A DNA stretch of 64,000 nt from Streptomyces blattellae (GCF_009709555.1 NZ_WJBG01000149.1:62001-126000), one strand, 5' to 3'; shown: positions 34,077 through 43,759, numbered from the stretch's first letter. Notes: a model not told the origin generated them from the letters alone. Numbers and translations are program-made.

Positions 34077-34523
34077 TCAGCGGCCGAGCGGACGGCGGGG
34101 CAGCGGCGACGAGTACACCACGCTGGTGGTGACCGAACCCAGGGCGCCGATCTTCCCGGACACCTCCTCCAGGTGGCGCATCGAGCGGGCGGTGACCTTG
34201 ATGACGAAGCAGTCGTCGCCCGTGACGTGGTGCGCCTCCAGGATCTCGGGCGTCGCGGCGACGAGGTCGTGGAACGGCTTGTAGTTGCCGTTCGGATAGC
34301 GCAGCCGGACGAACGCCAGGATCGGCAGCCCCAGCCGTTGCGGGTCGACGACCGCGGCGTATCCCTGGATGACGCCCGCCTCCTCCAGTCGCCGCACCCG
34401 TTCGGTGACCGCGCTCGGCGACATGGAGACGGCGCGCGCCAGCTCGGCGAAACTGGCCCGGCCCTCCCGCTGGAGGACGTCGAGGATGCGCCAGTCGGTG
34501 GCGTCCGGGGAAAACGTGGTCAT
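34077..34523 (-). CDS. Lrp/AsnC family transcriptional regulator
   Basis: 148-aa regulator. The N-terminal winged helix is DWRILDVLQREGRASFAELA followed by AVSMSPSAVTERVRRLEEAG; the C-terminal RAM/AsnC ligand-binding domain follows (LGLPILAFVRLRYPNGNYKP, EAHHVTGDDCFVIKVTARSM). Binds an amino acid effector as an octamer in this family. The ATG at 34523 fits the family length; long in-frame upstream extension is not expected. Divergent from the rhodanese across 94 bp, which it probably regulates, as often seen in Streptomyces. Confidence 0.93.
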   Translation of the reverse strand: MTTFSPDATDWRILDVLQREGRASFAELARAVSMSPSAVTERVRRLEEAGVIQGYAAVVDPQRLGLPILAFVRLRYPNGNYKPFHDLVAATPEILEAHHVTGDDCFVIKVTARSMRHLEEVSGKIGALGSVTTSVVYSSPLPRRPLGR

Positions 34524-34617
34524 GGGCGATGGATAGCAGGGGAATCCCCGGCCGATCAAGTAGAGCGCCGGTGATCGCCCCTTCAGGGGGCGGCGCAACG
34601 ACCGTAGGTTCTTGCCC

Positions 34618-35094
34618 ATGACGACCACCACCGTGAACCCCGTCCTGCGCGTCGCCCCCGCCACCCCGGCCGAGGCCGCCGCCTACTTCCGTGCCGGCCT
34701 CGCGTTCCATACAGACGTCTCCGACGTGGCCGCCGCGCTCTCGGCCGGCGGCGAGGCGGGCTTCGTCGTGCTGGACTGCCGTTCCACCGAGTCCTGGGAC
34801 CAGGGCCACATCCCGGGCGCCGTCCACCTCCCGACCGCGCTCATCCGCGAGCAGGCCGGGCGACTCCTCGACAAGTCGGTGCCGGTCGTGACGTACTGCT
34901 GGGGCCCCGGCTGCAACGGCGCGACCCGGGCCGCCCTCGCCCTCGCCGAACTCGGTTACCAGGTCAAGGAGTTGCTGGGCGGCTTCGAGTACTGGGTGCG
35001 CGAGGGCTTCGAGTTCGAGACCTGGCAGGGCCGCGAACGCCGCGCCCCCGACCCCCTGACGGTGCCCGTGGACGCGGAGGACTGCGGCTGCTGA
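34618..35094 (+). CDS. Rhodanese-like domain protein
   Basis: 158-aa single-domain sulfurtransferase. FVVLDCRSTESWDQGHIPGA is the CH2A motif and PVVTYCWGPGCNGATRAALA the active-site loop with the catalytic Cys after TY. The C-terminus ends in ECDGC-type Cys residues (EDCGC). It may transfer sulfane sulfur or act in sulfur or selenium handling. Start chosen at ATG 34618, 7 nt after TAGGTT (34605-34610), a leaderless arrangement; an ATG two codons upstream lies next to the -10. Confidence 0.9.
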   Translation: MTTTTVNPVLRVAPATPAEAAAYFRAGLAFHTDVSDVAAALSAGGEAGFVVLDCRSTESWDQGHIPGAVHLPTALIREQAGRLLDKSVPVVTYCWGPGCNGATRAALALAELGYQVKELLGGFEYWVREGFEFETWQGRERRAPDPLTVPVDAEDCGC

Positions 35095-35230
35095 GCGCCC
35101 CGCGGGCAGTGCCGGGACGAGCCTTCGCGTCCTCGCGTCCCTTCCGAGCGTCCGCCGAACCGCGGCCGACCCCACCGGGCCCTGAACCACCGTGACTTGT
35201 GGGGCCCTTGTGCGTGTAGGTTTCTGCGCC

Positions 35231-35746
35231 ATGGTGCGATACGCGGAACCGGGCGCGGTGGACTGGGTCGAGTCGGGCGGCGGGCCGCTCATAGCGGTGC
35301 CGGAGACGGTGCTGCCGTTCTGGGCGGGAGCCGACGGCGACGAGACCGCCTCGGACTACGACCGGGCCTGCGAGGTGGACGGCTTCGTCGGACTGCTCCC
35401 GGTCGGTGACTCCGCGGCCCTGGTCCTGGGTGACGAGCCCGCGTCGACCGCCTTCCTGCCGGTCCACGACACCTTCGTACGGTGGTGCGCGGGCGACTCC
35501 GAGGACGAACTGCTGGCCCGGGTCCCCGCGGCCCTCGCCACCGCGGTCTGGGCGGACGAGGTGCGCTGGCACGTGCCCGGGCCGGTGCTGCTGTTCGACT
35601 CGGCCTGGCCCGGACGGGATTCCGAGCGGGCCGGCAACCTGAGGATCGCTCTGGAGCCGGGGCCGTACGCGGTCCGGGCGGCACAGGTGCGCCCCGGCCC
35701 GGAGACCTGGCTGGGGCTGGTGCAGTTGCGGCGGCTGGCGGACTGA
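35231..35746 (+). CDS. Immunity protein 21 (Imm21)-like protein
   Basis: 171-aa acidic protein. VDWVESGGGPLIAVPETVLP, the DYDRAC segment and FLPVHDTFVRWCAGDSEDEL match the Imm21 family, which is assigned as an immunity protein to polymorphic or contact-dependent toxins. No toxin gene, WXG100/ESX or toxin C-terminal repeat is near, so it is an orphan here and may have been recruited for another role. The ATG lies 8 nt after TAGGTT (35217-35222), near-leaderless. Confidence 0.65.
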   Translation: MVRYAEPGAVDWVESGGGPLIAVPETVLPFWAGADGDETASDYDRACEVDGFVGLLPVGDSAALVLGDEPASTAFLPVHDTFVRWCAGDSEDELLARVPAALATAVWADEVRWHVPGPVLLFDSAWPGRDSERAGNLRIALEPGPYAVRAAQVRPGPETWLGLVQLRRLAD

Positions 35747-35823
35747 ATTCCGGGTGGCGGTCCTGGGGCACCCGGGAAACCAGAGATGCGCGGACGCCCG
35801 CCGGTTCCCCATCATGGTCGACC

Positions 35824-36657
35824 ATGCCCCGACTCCCGCACCCCACCCCCGAAGCCCTGCGCCGTGCACCCCTGCCGCTGCGTGGCCGCACCGCCCTCGT
35901 GACCGGTGCCAGCCGGCGCGGCGGTATCGGCCATGCGGTGGCCCGGCGGCTCGCCGCGTACGGCGCGAGCGTCTACCTGCATCACCATGTGCCGCACGAC
36001 GCCGCCATGCCCTGGGGCGCCGACCGCCCGCAGGACGTGACCGCCTCGGTGCGCGCCGCGCTCGGCGATCCCGGCGCCCGGGTCCACGCCGGCCCCGGCG
36101 ACCTCTCCGACCCGTCCGCACCCGCCCGGCTGATCGCCACGGCGGCTTCGGCGCTGGGCGGACGGCTCGACATCCTCGTCGCCAACCACGCCCTCAGCGG
36201 CTCCGACGGGACGCTCGACGAGATCGACGCCGCGATGCTCGACGCGCACTGGACGGTCGACACCCGCTCGGTGCTGCTGCTGATCCAGGCCTACGCCCGG
36301 CAACCGGAGCGCCCCCGGGGCGGGCGCGTGGTGATGATGACGTCCGGACAGGACATCGCGGGCGGCATGCCCGGCGAGATCGCCTACGCCCTGCAGAAGG
36401 GCGCCCTCGCCTCGATCACCCGGTCCCTGTCGACCACGCTCGCCGAGCAGGCGATCACGGTGAACACCGTCAACCCCGGTCCCGTGGACACGGATTACCT
36501 GACCGGTGACGCCTACGAGGCCGTCGCCGCCCGGTTCCCCGCCGGTCGCTGGGGCATGCCCGACGACCCCGCCCGTCTCATCGCCTGGCTGGCGACGGAC
36601 GAGGCGGAGTGGGTCACGGGTCAGGTGATCGATTCGGAGGGCGGGTTCAGACGCTGA
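35824..36657 (+). CDS. SDR family oxidoreductase
   Basis: 277-aa short-chain dehydrogenase. Cofactor motif TALVTGASRRGGIGHAVARR, then ILVANHALSG (NAG-like), catalytic Ser in VVMMTSGQD and Tyr/Lys in IAYALQKGAL, with the conserved VNTVNPGPVDTDYL loop. The Y-x3-K motif is complete. Similar to 3-oxoacyl-ACP reductases; substrate unknown. The ATG is 8 nt after CATCAT, again without a ribosome-binding site. Stops 3 bp before the convergent DUF885 gene. Confidence 0.9.
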   Translation: MPRLPHPTPEALRRAPLPLRGRTALVTGASRRGGIGHAVARRLAAYGASVYLHHHVPHDAAMPWGADRPQDVTASVRAALGDPGARVHAGPGDLSDPSAPARLIATAASALGGRLDILVANHALSGSDGTLDEIDAAMLDAHWTVDTRSVLLLIQAYARQPERPRGGRVVMMTSGQDIAGGMPGEIAYALQKGALASITRSLSTTLAEQAITVNTVNPGPVDTDYLTGDAYEAVAARFPAGRWGMPDDPARLIAWLATDEAEWVTGQVIDSEGGFRR

Positions 36658-36660
36658 GGC

Positions 36661-38349
36661 CTACAGGCGCGACAATTCGTCCACGAGGTCGTCCAGACCC
36701 AGCGAGCCCTGCGACAGCGCCGCCATGTGCCACGCCTTGAGGTCGAAGGCCTCGCCGTGCCGCTCGCGCGCCTTCTCGCGGCCCAGCAGCCACGCCCGCT
36801 CGCCGAGCTTGTACCCGATCGCCTGGCCCGGCATCGTCAGATAGCGCGTCAGTTCGCTCTCCACGAAGTCGGCCGGGCGGCTGCTGTGCGCGCCGAAGAA
36901 CTCCTGGGCCAGCTCCGGCGTCCAGAGCTCGCCCGGGTGGAAGGGGGAGTCGGCCGGGATCTCCAGCTCCAGGTGCATGCCGATGTCGACGATGACCCGC
37001 GCCGCCCGCATCATCTGCGCGTCGAGATAGCCCAGCCGCTGCTCCGGGTCCGTGAGGAAGCCGAGTTCGTCCATCAGCCGCTCCGCGTACAGCGCCCAGC
37101 CCTCGGCGTTGGCGCTGACGCCGCCGACGGTGGCCTGGTAGCGGGAGAGGTTGGCGGCGACGTGGGCCCACTGGGCGAGTTGCAGGTGATGTCCGGGAAC
37201 GCCCTCGTGGTACCAGGTCGAGACGAGGTCGTACACCGGGAAGCGCGTCTGCCCCATCGTCGGCAGCCAGGTGCGGCCCGGGCGTGAGAAGTCCTCCGAC
37301 GGGGGCGTGTAGTACGGGGCCGCCGCGCCGCCGGGCGGTGCGATCCGGGACTCCACCTTCCGTACCCGCTCGGCGAGTTCGAAGTGCGTGCCGTCGAGCG
37401 CCTCGATGGCCTGGTCCATCAGGCCCTGGAGCCACTCGCGGACCTCGTCGACGCCCTCGATGTGCCGGCCGTGCTCGTCGAGGTGCGCGAGTGCCACCCA
37501 TGGCGTCGCGGCGCCCGGCAGGATCTTCTCCGCCTCCTGCTTCATCTCGCCGAGCAGCCGGTGGTACTCGGACCAGCCGTAGGCGTACGCCTCGTCCAGA
37601 TCGAGTTCGGTGCCGTTGAAGTAGCGCGACCAGCGCGCGTACCGTTCCCGGCCGACCGTGTTCGGCGCGTCCGCGGCGGTCGGCGCGTACACGTCGCGCA
37701 TCCAGTCCCGCAGCTCCACGACGGCCGCGGTCGCCCCGCGTGCCGCCTCGTCCAGCGCGGTGCGCAGCGTCTCGGGGCCCGACGACGCGAAGTCCTCGAA
37801 CCAGCCGCGTCCCTCGCCGGTGTCCGCCCACTCGGTGAGCTGCCCGACGAATGTGGCGGTGGGGCGCGGGGCCGCGTACAGCTTGCGCTCCAGGCCGAGT
37901 TGGAGGGACGCGCGGTAGCCCGCCAGCGCGGCCGGTACCGCCCGCAGCCGCTCGGCGATCGCCGCCCAGTCCTCCTCCGTCTGCGCCGGCGTGACGGTGA
38001 ACACCTCGCGGACCGCATGGGCGATCGTGTACAGGTTGCCGACCGCGCGCAGGCCCTCGTCGGCCTCGTGCATGGCGAGTTCCGCGCTCAGCCGCTCACG
38101 CAGCAGGCGCGCACACCGGCGCTCGATGTCACTGTCCGCGCCGTCCTGCCGTTCGGCCTCGTCGAGCTTCGTGAGCGTCGCCCGCTGGAGTTCCGCGAGC
38201 GCCTCCTGACCCGCGGGCGAGGTGTCGGGCAGCCGGCTCGAACTCTCCTTGGCGCCGAGATACGTACCGGTGATCGGATCGAGGGCGATGAGCTCGTCGA
38301 CGTAGGCGTCGGCGACCTCTCGGGGCAGCGGGCTCTTCGTCTCTGACAT
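36661..38349 (-). CDS. DUF885 family putative metallopeptidase
   Basis: 562-aa cytoplasmic protein. The zinc motif is YHEGVPGHHLQLAQW (HExxxGHH) at about residue 360, followed by SANAEGWALYAERLMDELGF containing the third-ligand Glu (E-G-W-A-x-Y). These are the hallmarks of DUF885/M2-like gluzincins; members include dipeptidases of unknown physiological role. No signal peptide. Start at ATG 38349 is supported by GAGGA 8 nt upstream. Confidence 0.9.
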   Translation of the reverse strand: MSETKSPLPREVADAYVDELIALDPITGTYLGAKESSSRLPDTSPAGQEALAELQRATLTKLDEAERQDGADSDIERRCARLLRERLSAELAMHEADEGLRAVGNLYTIAHAVREVFTVTPAQTEEDWAAIAERLRAVPAALAGYRASLQLGLERKLYAAPRPTATFVGQLTEWADTGEGRGWFEDFASSGPETLRTALDEAARGATAAVVELRDWMRDVYAPTAADAPNTVGRERYARWSRYFNGTELDLDEAYAYGWSEYHRLLGEMKQEAEKILPGAATPWVALAHLDEHGRHIEGVDEVREWLQGLMDQAIEALDGTHFELAERVRKVESRIAPPGGAAAPYYTPPSEDFSRPGRTWLPTMGQTRFPVYDLVSTWYHEGVPGHHLQLAQWAHVAANLSRYQATVGGVSANAEGWALYAERLMDELGFLTDPEQRLGYLDAQMMRAARVIVDIGMHLELEIPADSPFHPGELWTPELAQEFFGAHSSRPADFVESELTRYLTMPGQAIGYKLGERAWLLGREKARERHGEAFDLKAWHMAALSQGSLGLDDLVDELSRL

Positions 38350-38439
38350 GCGGACATCCTCGTACGAGGGGCTGCCGCGCGTCACCCGGATTGAACCGGC
38401 GGCGAAGGCGGCAGCAGCGGACCGCCCTCCCACTGAGCG

Positions 38440-39160
38440 CCGTGCTTCTCGTACGGGGCTCGCTCGGCCTGCCCCATGTGGTGGCCGTACGTCCCCTGTA
38501 CGGCTGCAGCGACCATCTGCTCACCGCCGGTCTGCTGGGCTCGGAGGTGACCTGGACCGACGCGGCCGGGATCGCGGGGGCGTCGCGGCCGGACACCGGA
38601 CCGGTCATGGCCGGGTCCCCGGCCAACCGGACGCTCGCCGAATCGCCCCGCGCGCCGTCGCTCACGCCTGCGGCTCCGTGCCGCTGCCCGCCGACAACGC
38701 GTTCGCCACTCCGGTGCTGTCACGCCCCGCCGAACAGGGTGCCCGGCTCGTGCCGCACGGCGCCACCAAGTACCTCGGCGGGCACGGCGATGCGATGGCC
38801 GGCGTGATCGCCTGCGACGAGGAGTTCGCCGGGCGGCTGCGGCAGGCCCGGTTCGCCACCGGCGGCGTCCCGCGTCCGCCGGCCCCTGCCTGCTGCTGCG
38901 CGGCCTCGCGACGCCACCGGTGCGCATACGGGCCGCGTCCGCGAAGGCCGCCGAACTCGCCCGCCGACTCGCCGGCCATCCGTGCGTCGCCCGTGTCCCC
39001 TACCCGCGTATCAAGGACGCCGTGATCGCCTTCGAGACCCAAGGCGACCCCCACCAGGTCATCGCCGACGTCCGCCTGATCACCGCGGCCGTCGGCCTCG
39101 GCAGGGCAGACACCCTCATCCCGGCTGTATCGACATGCGGCTTCGCCCCGCGGGCGCGAC
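38440..39160 (+). pseudogene. Decayed Cys/Met-metabolism PLP-dependent enzyme (cystathionine gamma-synthase/lyase type)
   Basis: Three frames together encode one family. First VVAVRPLYGCSDHLLTAGLL and ASRPDTG (to about 38645). After a frameshift come CGSVPLPADNAFATPVL and GATKYLGGHGDAMAG with the PLP-binding Lys (to about 38890). After another frameshift come RAASAKAAELARRLAGHPCV and FETQGDPHQVIADVRLIT (to about 39125). About the first 100 residues and last 60 of a normal ~390-aa enzyme are missing. It is inactive as written. Its neighbours are intact, so decay is local. The family call is from motifs; the exact reaction is unknowable. Confidence 0.85.
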
Positions 39161-39210
39161 GAGCCACCACGAACCCGCGGCCGACACCAGGCCCAACGCC
39201 GCCACGGCGC

Positions 39211-40491
39211 CTAGGAGTTCCCCGACTCACCCGCACTCGACGGCCGCCCCGCGACCACCTCGCCCAACGGAGCATCCAGACGTGCGGTGATCACCAGAAT
39301 CCCCTCCTCGACCTGATAGTCGAGGGGCAGCCCCAGACCACGCATCGCGGCAACCATGCCGGTGTTGGACGACTGCGTCAGCGCGTACACCCTCGCGCAG
39401 CCCGCCTCGACCGCCATCGCCACCAGCCTGCGGAGCAACTCGCTGCCGATGCCACGTCCTTGCCACTCGTCCTCGACGAGCAGCGCGACCTCGGTCTCGT
39501 CCCCGTCCCACAGCAGATGACCGAGTCCGACGACGCGGCCGGACGCCGTGTGCACGGCGAGCGTCCGGCCGAAGCGCGGGCTGAGCAGATGGTGGAGGTA
39601 ACGGTCCGCGTCACCGACCGGCCCGTGGTACCGCAGGGACAGCGTCCGTGCCGAGCACCGCTCGTGCATCGCCGTCGCGGCCTGAAGATCGTCCGTGTCC
39701 GCCCGGCGGATGGTGATCGCCTTGCCTGCCGGGAGCGTGAGGACGTCCTGGCCACGGGGAACGCGCGGGCCGAGCCGGGCGTCCAGCTCCACCAGCGCCC
39801 GCGCCCGGGCGAACTCGGTCGGGGTGAACGGCAGATACGGCCGCTCCACGATGATCACTCCGCCTTCCGGTGCCCGCAGGCGCATCACGGTGTCCTCCAA
39901 CGCCCCTTCCACCGGCACGCCTTCGGGCGCGCTGCCACCGCCGGGCGGGGCCGCGGGGAGTGAGCGGATCGTGCAGCGGCCCAGCAACTGGCGCAGCGCG
40001 AGCGGGAGTTCCGCCGTGTCCAGGGCGGTGCGGGTGGCGAGACCGAGCACCCGGGTCGGCGCGTCGACCAGGTCATGGGCGTCGGCCCGCTCGATCCACG
40101 TACCGGTACCCCCGGCCTGTGCGATCGCCCGGGTGACGTCGTCCGCGGCCAGCTCACCGGGAGCCCGCAGCAGAAACTCGTCGACCGTGCCCTCGGCGAG
40201 CGGATGCGTCTGGAGGCTGAGGATGTCGACCCGCTGCTCGGCGAGGGCGCCGCACAGCGCGGCCAGCGACCCCGGTACGTCCTTCACCGTCGTCCGCATC
40301 CGCCACAGGGCACGCTCCCGGATCCCGGCCTGCTCCGTGGGGAGCGGCCGGGCGCCGGTATCACTCGTCGGCGGGGCATGACCGTGGCGTCGTGTCCACC
40401 ATGTGTGGAGCGCCGCCGTGATGCTCCGCCGCCAGTGGCGGACCGTACGACCGTGCTTCGCACGTGTCACTTCAGATATGTCTCGACTCAT
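39211..40491 (-). CDS. GNAT acetyltransferase with N-terminal ACT domain
   Basis: 426-aa two-domain protein. Residues about 63-135 are an ACT-like domain (MRTTVKDVPGSLAALCGALA, VDILSLQTHPLAEGTVDEF); a linker follows, then a GNAT domain from about 255 (ITIRRADTDDLQAATAMHER, VALLVEDEWQGRGIGSELLR with the Q-x-x-G-x-G acetyl-CoA loop). Such ACT-GNAT proteins are candidate amino-acid-controlled protein lysine acetyltransferases in actinobacteria. The start has no ribosome-binding site, but CACAGT (minus strand 40503-40498) lies 6 nt upstream. Confidence 0.88.
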   Translation of the reverse strand: MSRDISEVTRAKHGRTVRHWRRSITAALHTWWTRRHGHAPPTSDTGARPLPTEQAGIRERALWRMRTTVKDVPGSLAALCGALAEQRVDILSLQTHPLAEGTVDEFLLRAPGELAADDVTRAIAQAGGTGTWIERADAHDLVDAPTRVLGLATRTALDTAELPLALRQLLGRCTIRSLPAAPPGGGSAPEGVPVEGALEDTVMRLRAPEGGVIIVERPYLPFTPTEFARARALVELDARLGPRVPRGQDVLTLPAGKAITIRRADTDDLQAATAMHERCSARTLSLRYHGPVGDADRYLHHLLSPRFGRTLAVHTASGRVVGLGHLLWDGDETEVALLVEDEWQGRGIGSELLRRLVAMAVEAGCARVYALTQSSNTGMVAAMRGLGLPLDYQVEEGILVITARLDAPLGEVVAGRPSSAGESGNS

Positions 40492-40566
40492 GCATCCACT
40501 GTGCAGGAAGGGTGTTGCGTGATCACGAACGCACTGTGACTGACGGGTATACGGGGTTACGGGGAC

Positions 40567-42141
40567 CTACTGGCCGACACGTCCCGGCTGCAGCACCTGC
40601 GTGAAGAGCACCGTGCCGTCCGACTCGCGCAGCCGTACCGTCAGTTCTCCGCTGTGGCCGTCGATGTCGACCTCGCCGAAGAACTGGTAGCCGCCGGCGG
40701 GGGAGACGTTCGCCGTGGCCGGCGCCTTGATGAACACCCGGTCCGGGCCGAAGGTGTCGTCGAGTGCGTTCGCGGGGAAGGCACCGGCGTTGAGCGGGCC
40801 CGAGACGAACTCCCAGAACGGCTCGAAGTCGGTGAACGCGGCCCGGGACGGCAGGTAGTGCTGGGCCGAGGTGTAGTGCACGTCTGCGGTCAGCCACACC
40901 GTGCCCGTGATCCGGCGGTGCTTGATGAACCGCAGCAGCTCGGCGATCTGCAGCTCACGTCCGAGCGGGGCGCCGGGGTCGCCCTGCGCGACCGCCTCGA
41001 CGTTGGGCTTGCCGTCGCCGGTGTCGGGTACGACCAGGCCGAGCGGCATGTCGGAGGCGATCACCTTCCACACCGCACGGGAGCGGGACAGCTCGCGCCC
41101 CAGCCACTCCAGCTGCTCACTGCCCAGGATGCCCACCGGGTCGGTGGTCTGGTTGTCCGGCGAGTTAGCGTTGCGGTAGGTCCGCATGTCCAGGACGAAG
41201 ACGTCGAGGAGCGGGCCGTGGTGCTGCACGCGGTAGACCCGGCCGTCGGGGCGGCGCAGCGTCGAGATGGGGAAGTACTCGGAGAACGCCTGCCGGGCGC
41301 GCGCGGCGAGCACGTCGACGTTCTTCTCGGTGTACCGGGTGTCGGTGAGGATCTCGCCCGGATACCAGTTGTTGGTGACCTCGTGGTCGTCCCACTGGAT
41401 GATGGACGGGACCTGGGCGTTGAAGGCGCGCAGGTGCTCGTCCAGCAGGTTGTAGCGGAAGTTGCCGCGGAACTCCGCCAGCGTCTCGGCCACCTTGGAC
41501 TTCTCCTCGGTGGTGATGTTGCGCCAGGTGCTGCCGTCCGGCAGGGCCGCGGTCTCGGTGATCGGGCCGTCGGCGTAGACGTTGTCGCCGCTGCAGATGA
41601 AGAAGTCGGGGTCGAGCTTCGCCATCGCGTCGTAGATCCGGTAGCCCCCGAACTCCGGATTGATGCCCCAGCCCTGCCCGGCCAGGTCGCCGGACCAGAC
41701 GAACCGCACGCCGTCGCGGAGCCTGCCGGAGGCCGTACGGAAGGTGCCGGTGACGGGCTCGCCGGTGCGGCGCGGGTCGTCCGGGTCGGCCAGCAGCACG
41801 CGGTAGTGGATCTGCTCACCGGACGGGAGCCCGCGCAGCCGGGTCGTGCCGGTGAAGTCCGTGCCGGCGCCGAGCAGCGGACCGTGCCATCTGCGCGGGT
41901 TGCGGAACGACTCGGTCGCGGAGGTCTCGACGATCATCCGCGCGGGACGGTCGGACCGTACCCACACCAGACCGGAGTCGCAGGTCACGTCTCCCGTCTG
42001 TACGCCCCAGCCCGCCGTGGGGCGCCCGGACAACGCGAGGGCCGGTACCGCGCCCAGCGCGGGCGGCAGGGCCAGGGCCGCCGACGCGGCGAGGGAGCCG
42101 CGCAGGACACTGCGGCGGCCGGGGAAGGGACGGTGTGCCAT
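40567..42141 (-). CDS. phoD: Secreted alkaline phosphatase D
   Basis: 524-aa PhoD-type phosphatase/phosphodiesterase. Tat signal GRRSVLRGSLAASAALALPP is at residues 8-27. The N-terminal PhoD_N domain follows, then the metal-binding core with FICSGDNVYADGPI, IQWDDHEVTNNWYP, FVLDMRTYR and VWLTADVHYTSAQHY. Exported folded with Ca/Fe cofactors to scavenge phosphate. Start at ATG 42141 with GGAGGCG. PhoP control is expected from the family, but the canonical 11-bp-spaced PHO box is not evident upstream (GTTCAC/GTTCGC/GTTCCC words are spaced 16 and 8). Confidence 0.94.
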   Translation of the reverse strand: MAHRPFPGRRSVLRGSLAASAALALPPALGAVPALALSGRPTAGWGVQTGDVTCDSGLVWVRSDRPARMIVETSATESFRNPRRWHGPLLGAGTDFTGTTRLRGLPSGEQIHYRVLLADPDDPRRTGEPVTGTFRTASGRLRDGVRFVWSGDLAGQGWGINPEFGGYRIYDAMAKLDPDFFICSGDNVYADGPITETAALPDGSTWRNITTEEKSKVAETLAEFRGNFRYNLLDEHLRAFNAQVPSIIQWDDHEVTNNWYPGEILTDTRYTEKNVDVLAARARQAFSEYFPISTLRRPDGRVYRVQHHGPLLDVFVLDMRTYRNANSPDNQTTDPVGILGSEQLEWLGRELSRSRAVWKVIASDMPLGLVVPDTGDGKPNVEAVAQGDPGAPLGRELQIAELLRFIKHRRITGTVWLTADVHYTSAQHYLPSRAAFTDFEPFWEFVSGPLNAGAFPANALDDTFGPDRVFIKAPATANVSPAGGYQFFGEVDIDGHSGELTVRLRESDGTVLFTQVLQPGRVGQ

Positions 42142-42298
42142 GGATGCGCCTCCGGCGACGGGATCCGGTCGATGTGCGATGCCACAACTACTGGGGCACC
42201 GCAGCGTGCACGGAAACCACAAGTGAACAACCGGCCGCGCGAACAAGGGAACAGGCCGGCTGGCCAAGGGCACACACCCTCGTCATGCCCTCACGGCC

Positions 42299-43759
42299 TC
42301 ACGCCCTCACGGCCTCCGCCATCAGCCGCACGCCCGCCCGGATCCGCGCCGGTGACAGGTGGGCGTAGCCCAGCACCAGCCGTACGTCCTCGCTGCCGCC
42401 GGTGTCCGCCGTCCCGTGCGCGTAGTCCGCCAGCGGACGCACGGTGACACCCGCGTCGGCCGCGCGCGCGAGGAACTGCTTCTCGGGCCCGTACCGGTCG
42501 GGGAGGGTGGCGATGACGTGCAGGCCCGCCGCGATCCCGGACACCGTCGAGCCGGGGAAGTGCTCCGCCAGGGCGGCGACGAGCGTGTCGCGCCGCTCGC
42601 GGTAAGCGCGCTGGCAGCGGCGCAGCTGACGGTCGTATTCGCCGCGCTCCACGAACCGGGCGAACAGGGCCTGGTCGAGGGTGGGATGGCCGAGATCCAT
42701 GGTGCGTTTGCGCTCGATCACCTCGTCGGCGAGCACCTCCGGTACGAGCAGCCAGCCGAGCCGCAGCCCCGGAGCGAGGGACTTGCTCACCGACCCGGCG
42801 TAGGCGACGCGTTCCGGATCGAGGCCTTGGAGGGCGCCGACGGGAGCGCGGTCGTAGCGGAAGTCGCCGTCGTAGTCGTCCTCCAGGACGAAGCCGTCCA
42901 CGGACCGTGCCCAGTCGAGCAGTTCGGCACGGCGGCGCGCGGAGTAGGCGATCCCGGTGGGGAACTGGTGGGCTGGCGTTACCACCACCGACCGCACGCC
43001 CGAGGCCCGCAGCGGGACGACGGCAAGCCCTTCGTCGTCCAGGGGTACCGGCACGGTGGTGACCCCGGCCGCGGCGTACAGGGCGTCGTGCTGCGGGCTG
43101 CCCGGGTCCTCGACCCCGACGGCTGCCGTCCCGCGCGCGTGCAGCACGAATCCGAGCAGCGTCGTGGCCTGCGCCACGCCGGAGACGATCAGGATCCGCT
43201 CCGGATCCGCGACCACGCCGCGGCGGCGGGCGAGCAGTTCGGCCAGCGCCGTACGCAGCCGGGGCAGGCCGCGCGGATCGGGATAGCCGAGGTCGTGGTG
43301 CGGCAGCTCGGCCAGCACACCGCGCTGCGTTGCCGCCCACGCGGCACGCGGGAACAGCGCCAGATCCGGCGTCCCCGCCACGAAGCCGGCCCGGGCGCCG
43401 GGCGGGCGCGGAGCGAGGTCGCGCGCGCGGGGCCGCGCCGACCGTACGGCACCGCCCACCCAGGTTCCCGCACCTCGCCCGCTGCGCAGATAGCCCTCCG
43501 CGGTCAGCTGCTCGTACGCCTCCGTGATCAGCCCGCGCGACACCCCGAGGTCGGCGGCGAGATCACGGCTCGACGGCAGCCGGGTGCCCGGCGCGAGCCT
43601 GCCCGCCCGCACCGCCTCCCGCAGCGCCGCCTGCAACGAGCGCCCACGCGCGCGTGCCGGCGCGGAAGCGGCCGGCAGGAGCAGCTCCCAGGCCGCCGAT
43701 CCCGGACGCCCCCCGGCCGTCGGCGGCTCCTCACCCCGATTGGTCTGCGATGGCCTCAT
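42299..43759 (-). CDS. MocR/PdxR-type regulator (GntR HTH fused to aminotransferase domain)
   Basis: 486-aa protein. The N-terminal winged helix is LREAVRAGRLAPGTRLPSSR followed by DLAADLGVSRGLITEAYEQL. A class I aminotransferase fold follows with LEDDYDGDFRYDR and the PLP-binding Lys in YAGSVSKSLAPGLRLGW. MocRs usually sense PLP or an amino compound and regulate vitamin B6 or amino-acid genes. Divergent from an EamA transporter over only 47 bp, with direct repeats between them. The ATG is 8 nt after TAAGGT on its strand. Confidence 0.93.
   Translation of the reverse strand: MRPSQTNRGEEPPTAGGRPGSAAWELLLPAASAPARARGRSLQAALREAVRAGRLAPGTRLPSSRDLAADLGVSRGLITEAYEQLTAEGYLRSGRGAGTWVGGAVRSARPRARDLAPRPPGARAGFVAGTPDLALFPRAAWAATQRGVLAELPHHDLGYPDPRGLPRLRTALAELLARRRGVVADPERILIVSGVAQATTLLGFVLHARGTAAVGVEDPGSPQHDALYAAAGVTTVPVPLDDEGLAVVPLRASGVRSVVVTPAHQFPTGIAYSARRRAELLDWARSVDGFVLEDDYDGDFRYDRAPVGALQGLDPERVAYAGSVSKSLAPGLRLGWLLVPEVLADEVIERKRTMDLGHPTLDQALFARFVERGEYDRQLRRCQRAYRERRDTLVAALAEHFPGSTVSGIAAGLHVIATLPDRYGPEKQFLARAADAGVTVRPLADYAHGTADTGGSEDVRLVLGYAHLSPARIRAGVRLMAEAVRA

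Noticed and set aside
42220..42255. PHO box upstream of phoD
   Set aside because: GTTCAC, GTTCGC and GTTCCC words occur but at 16- and 8-bp spacing, not the 11-bp direct repeats PhoP needs. Noted only.
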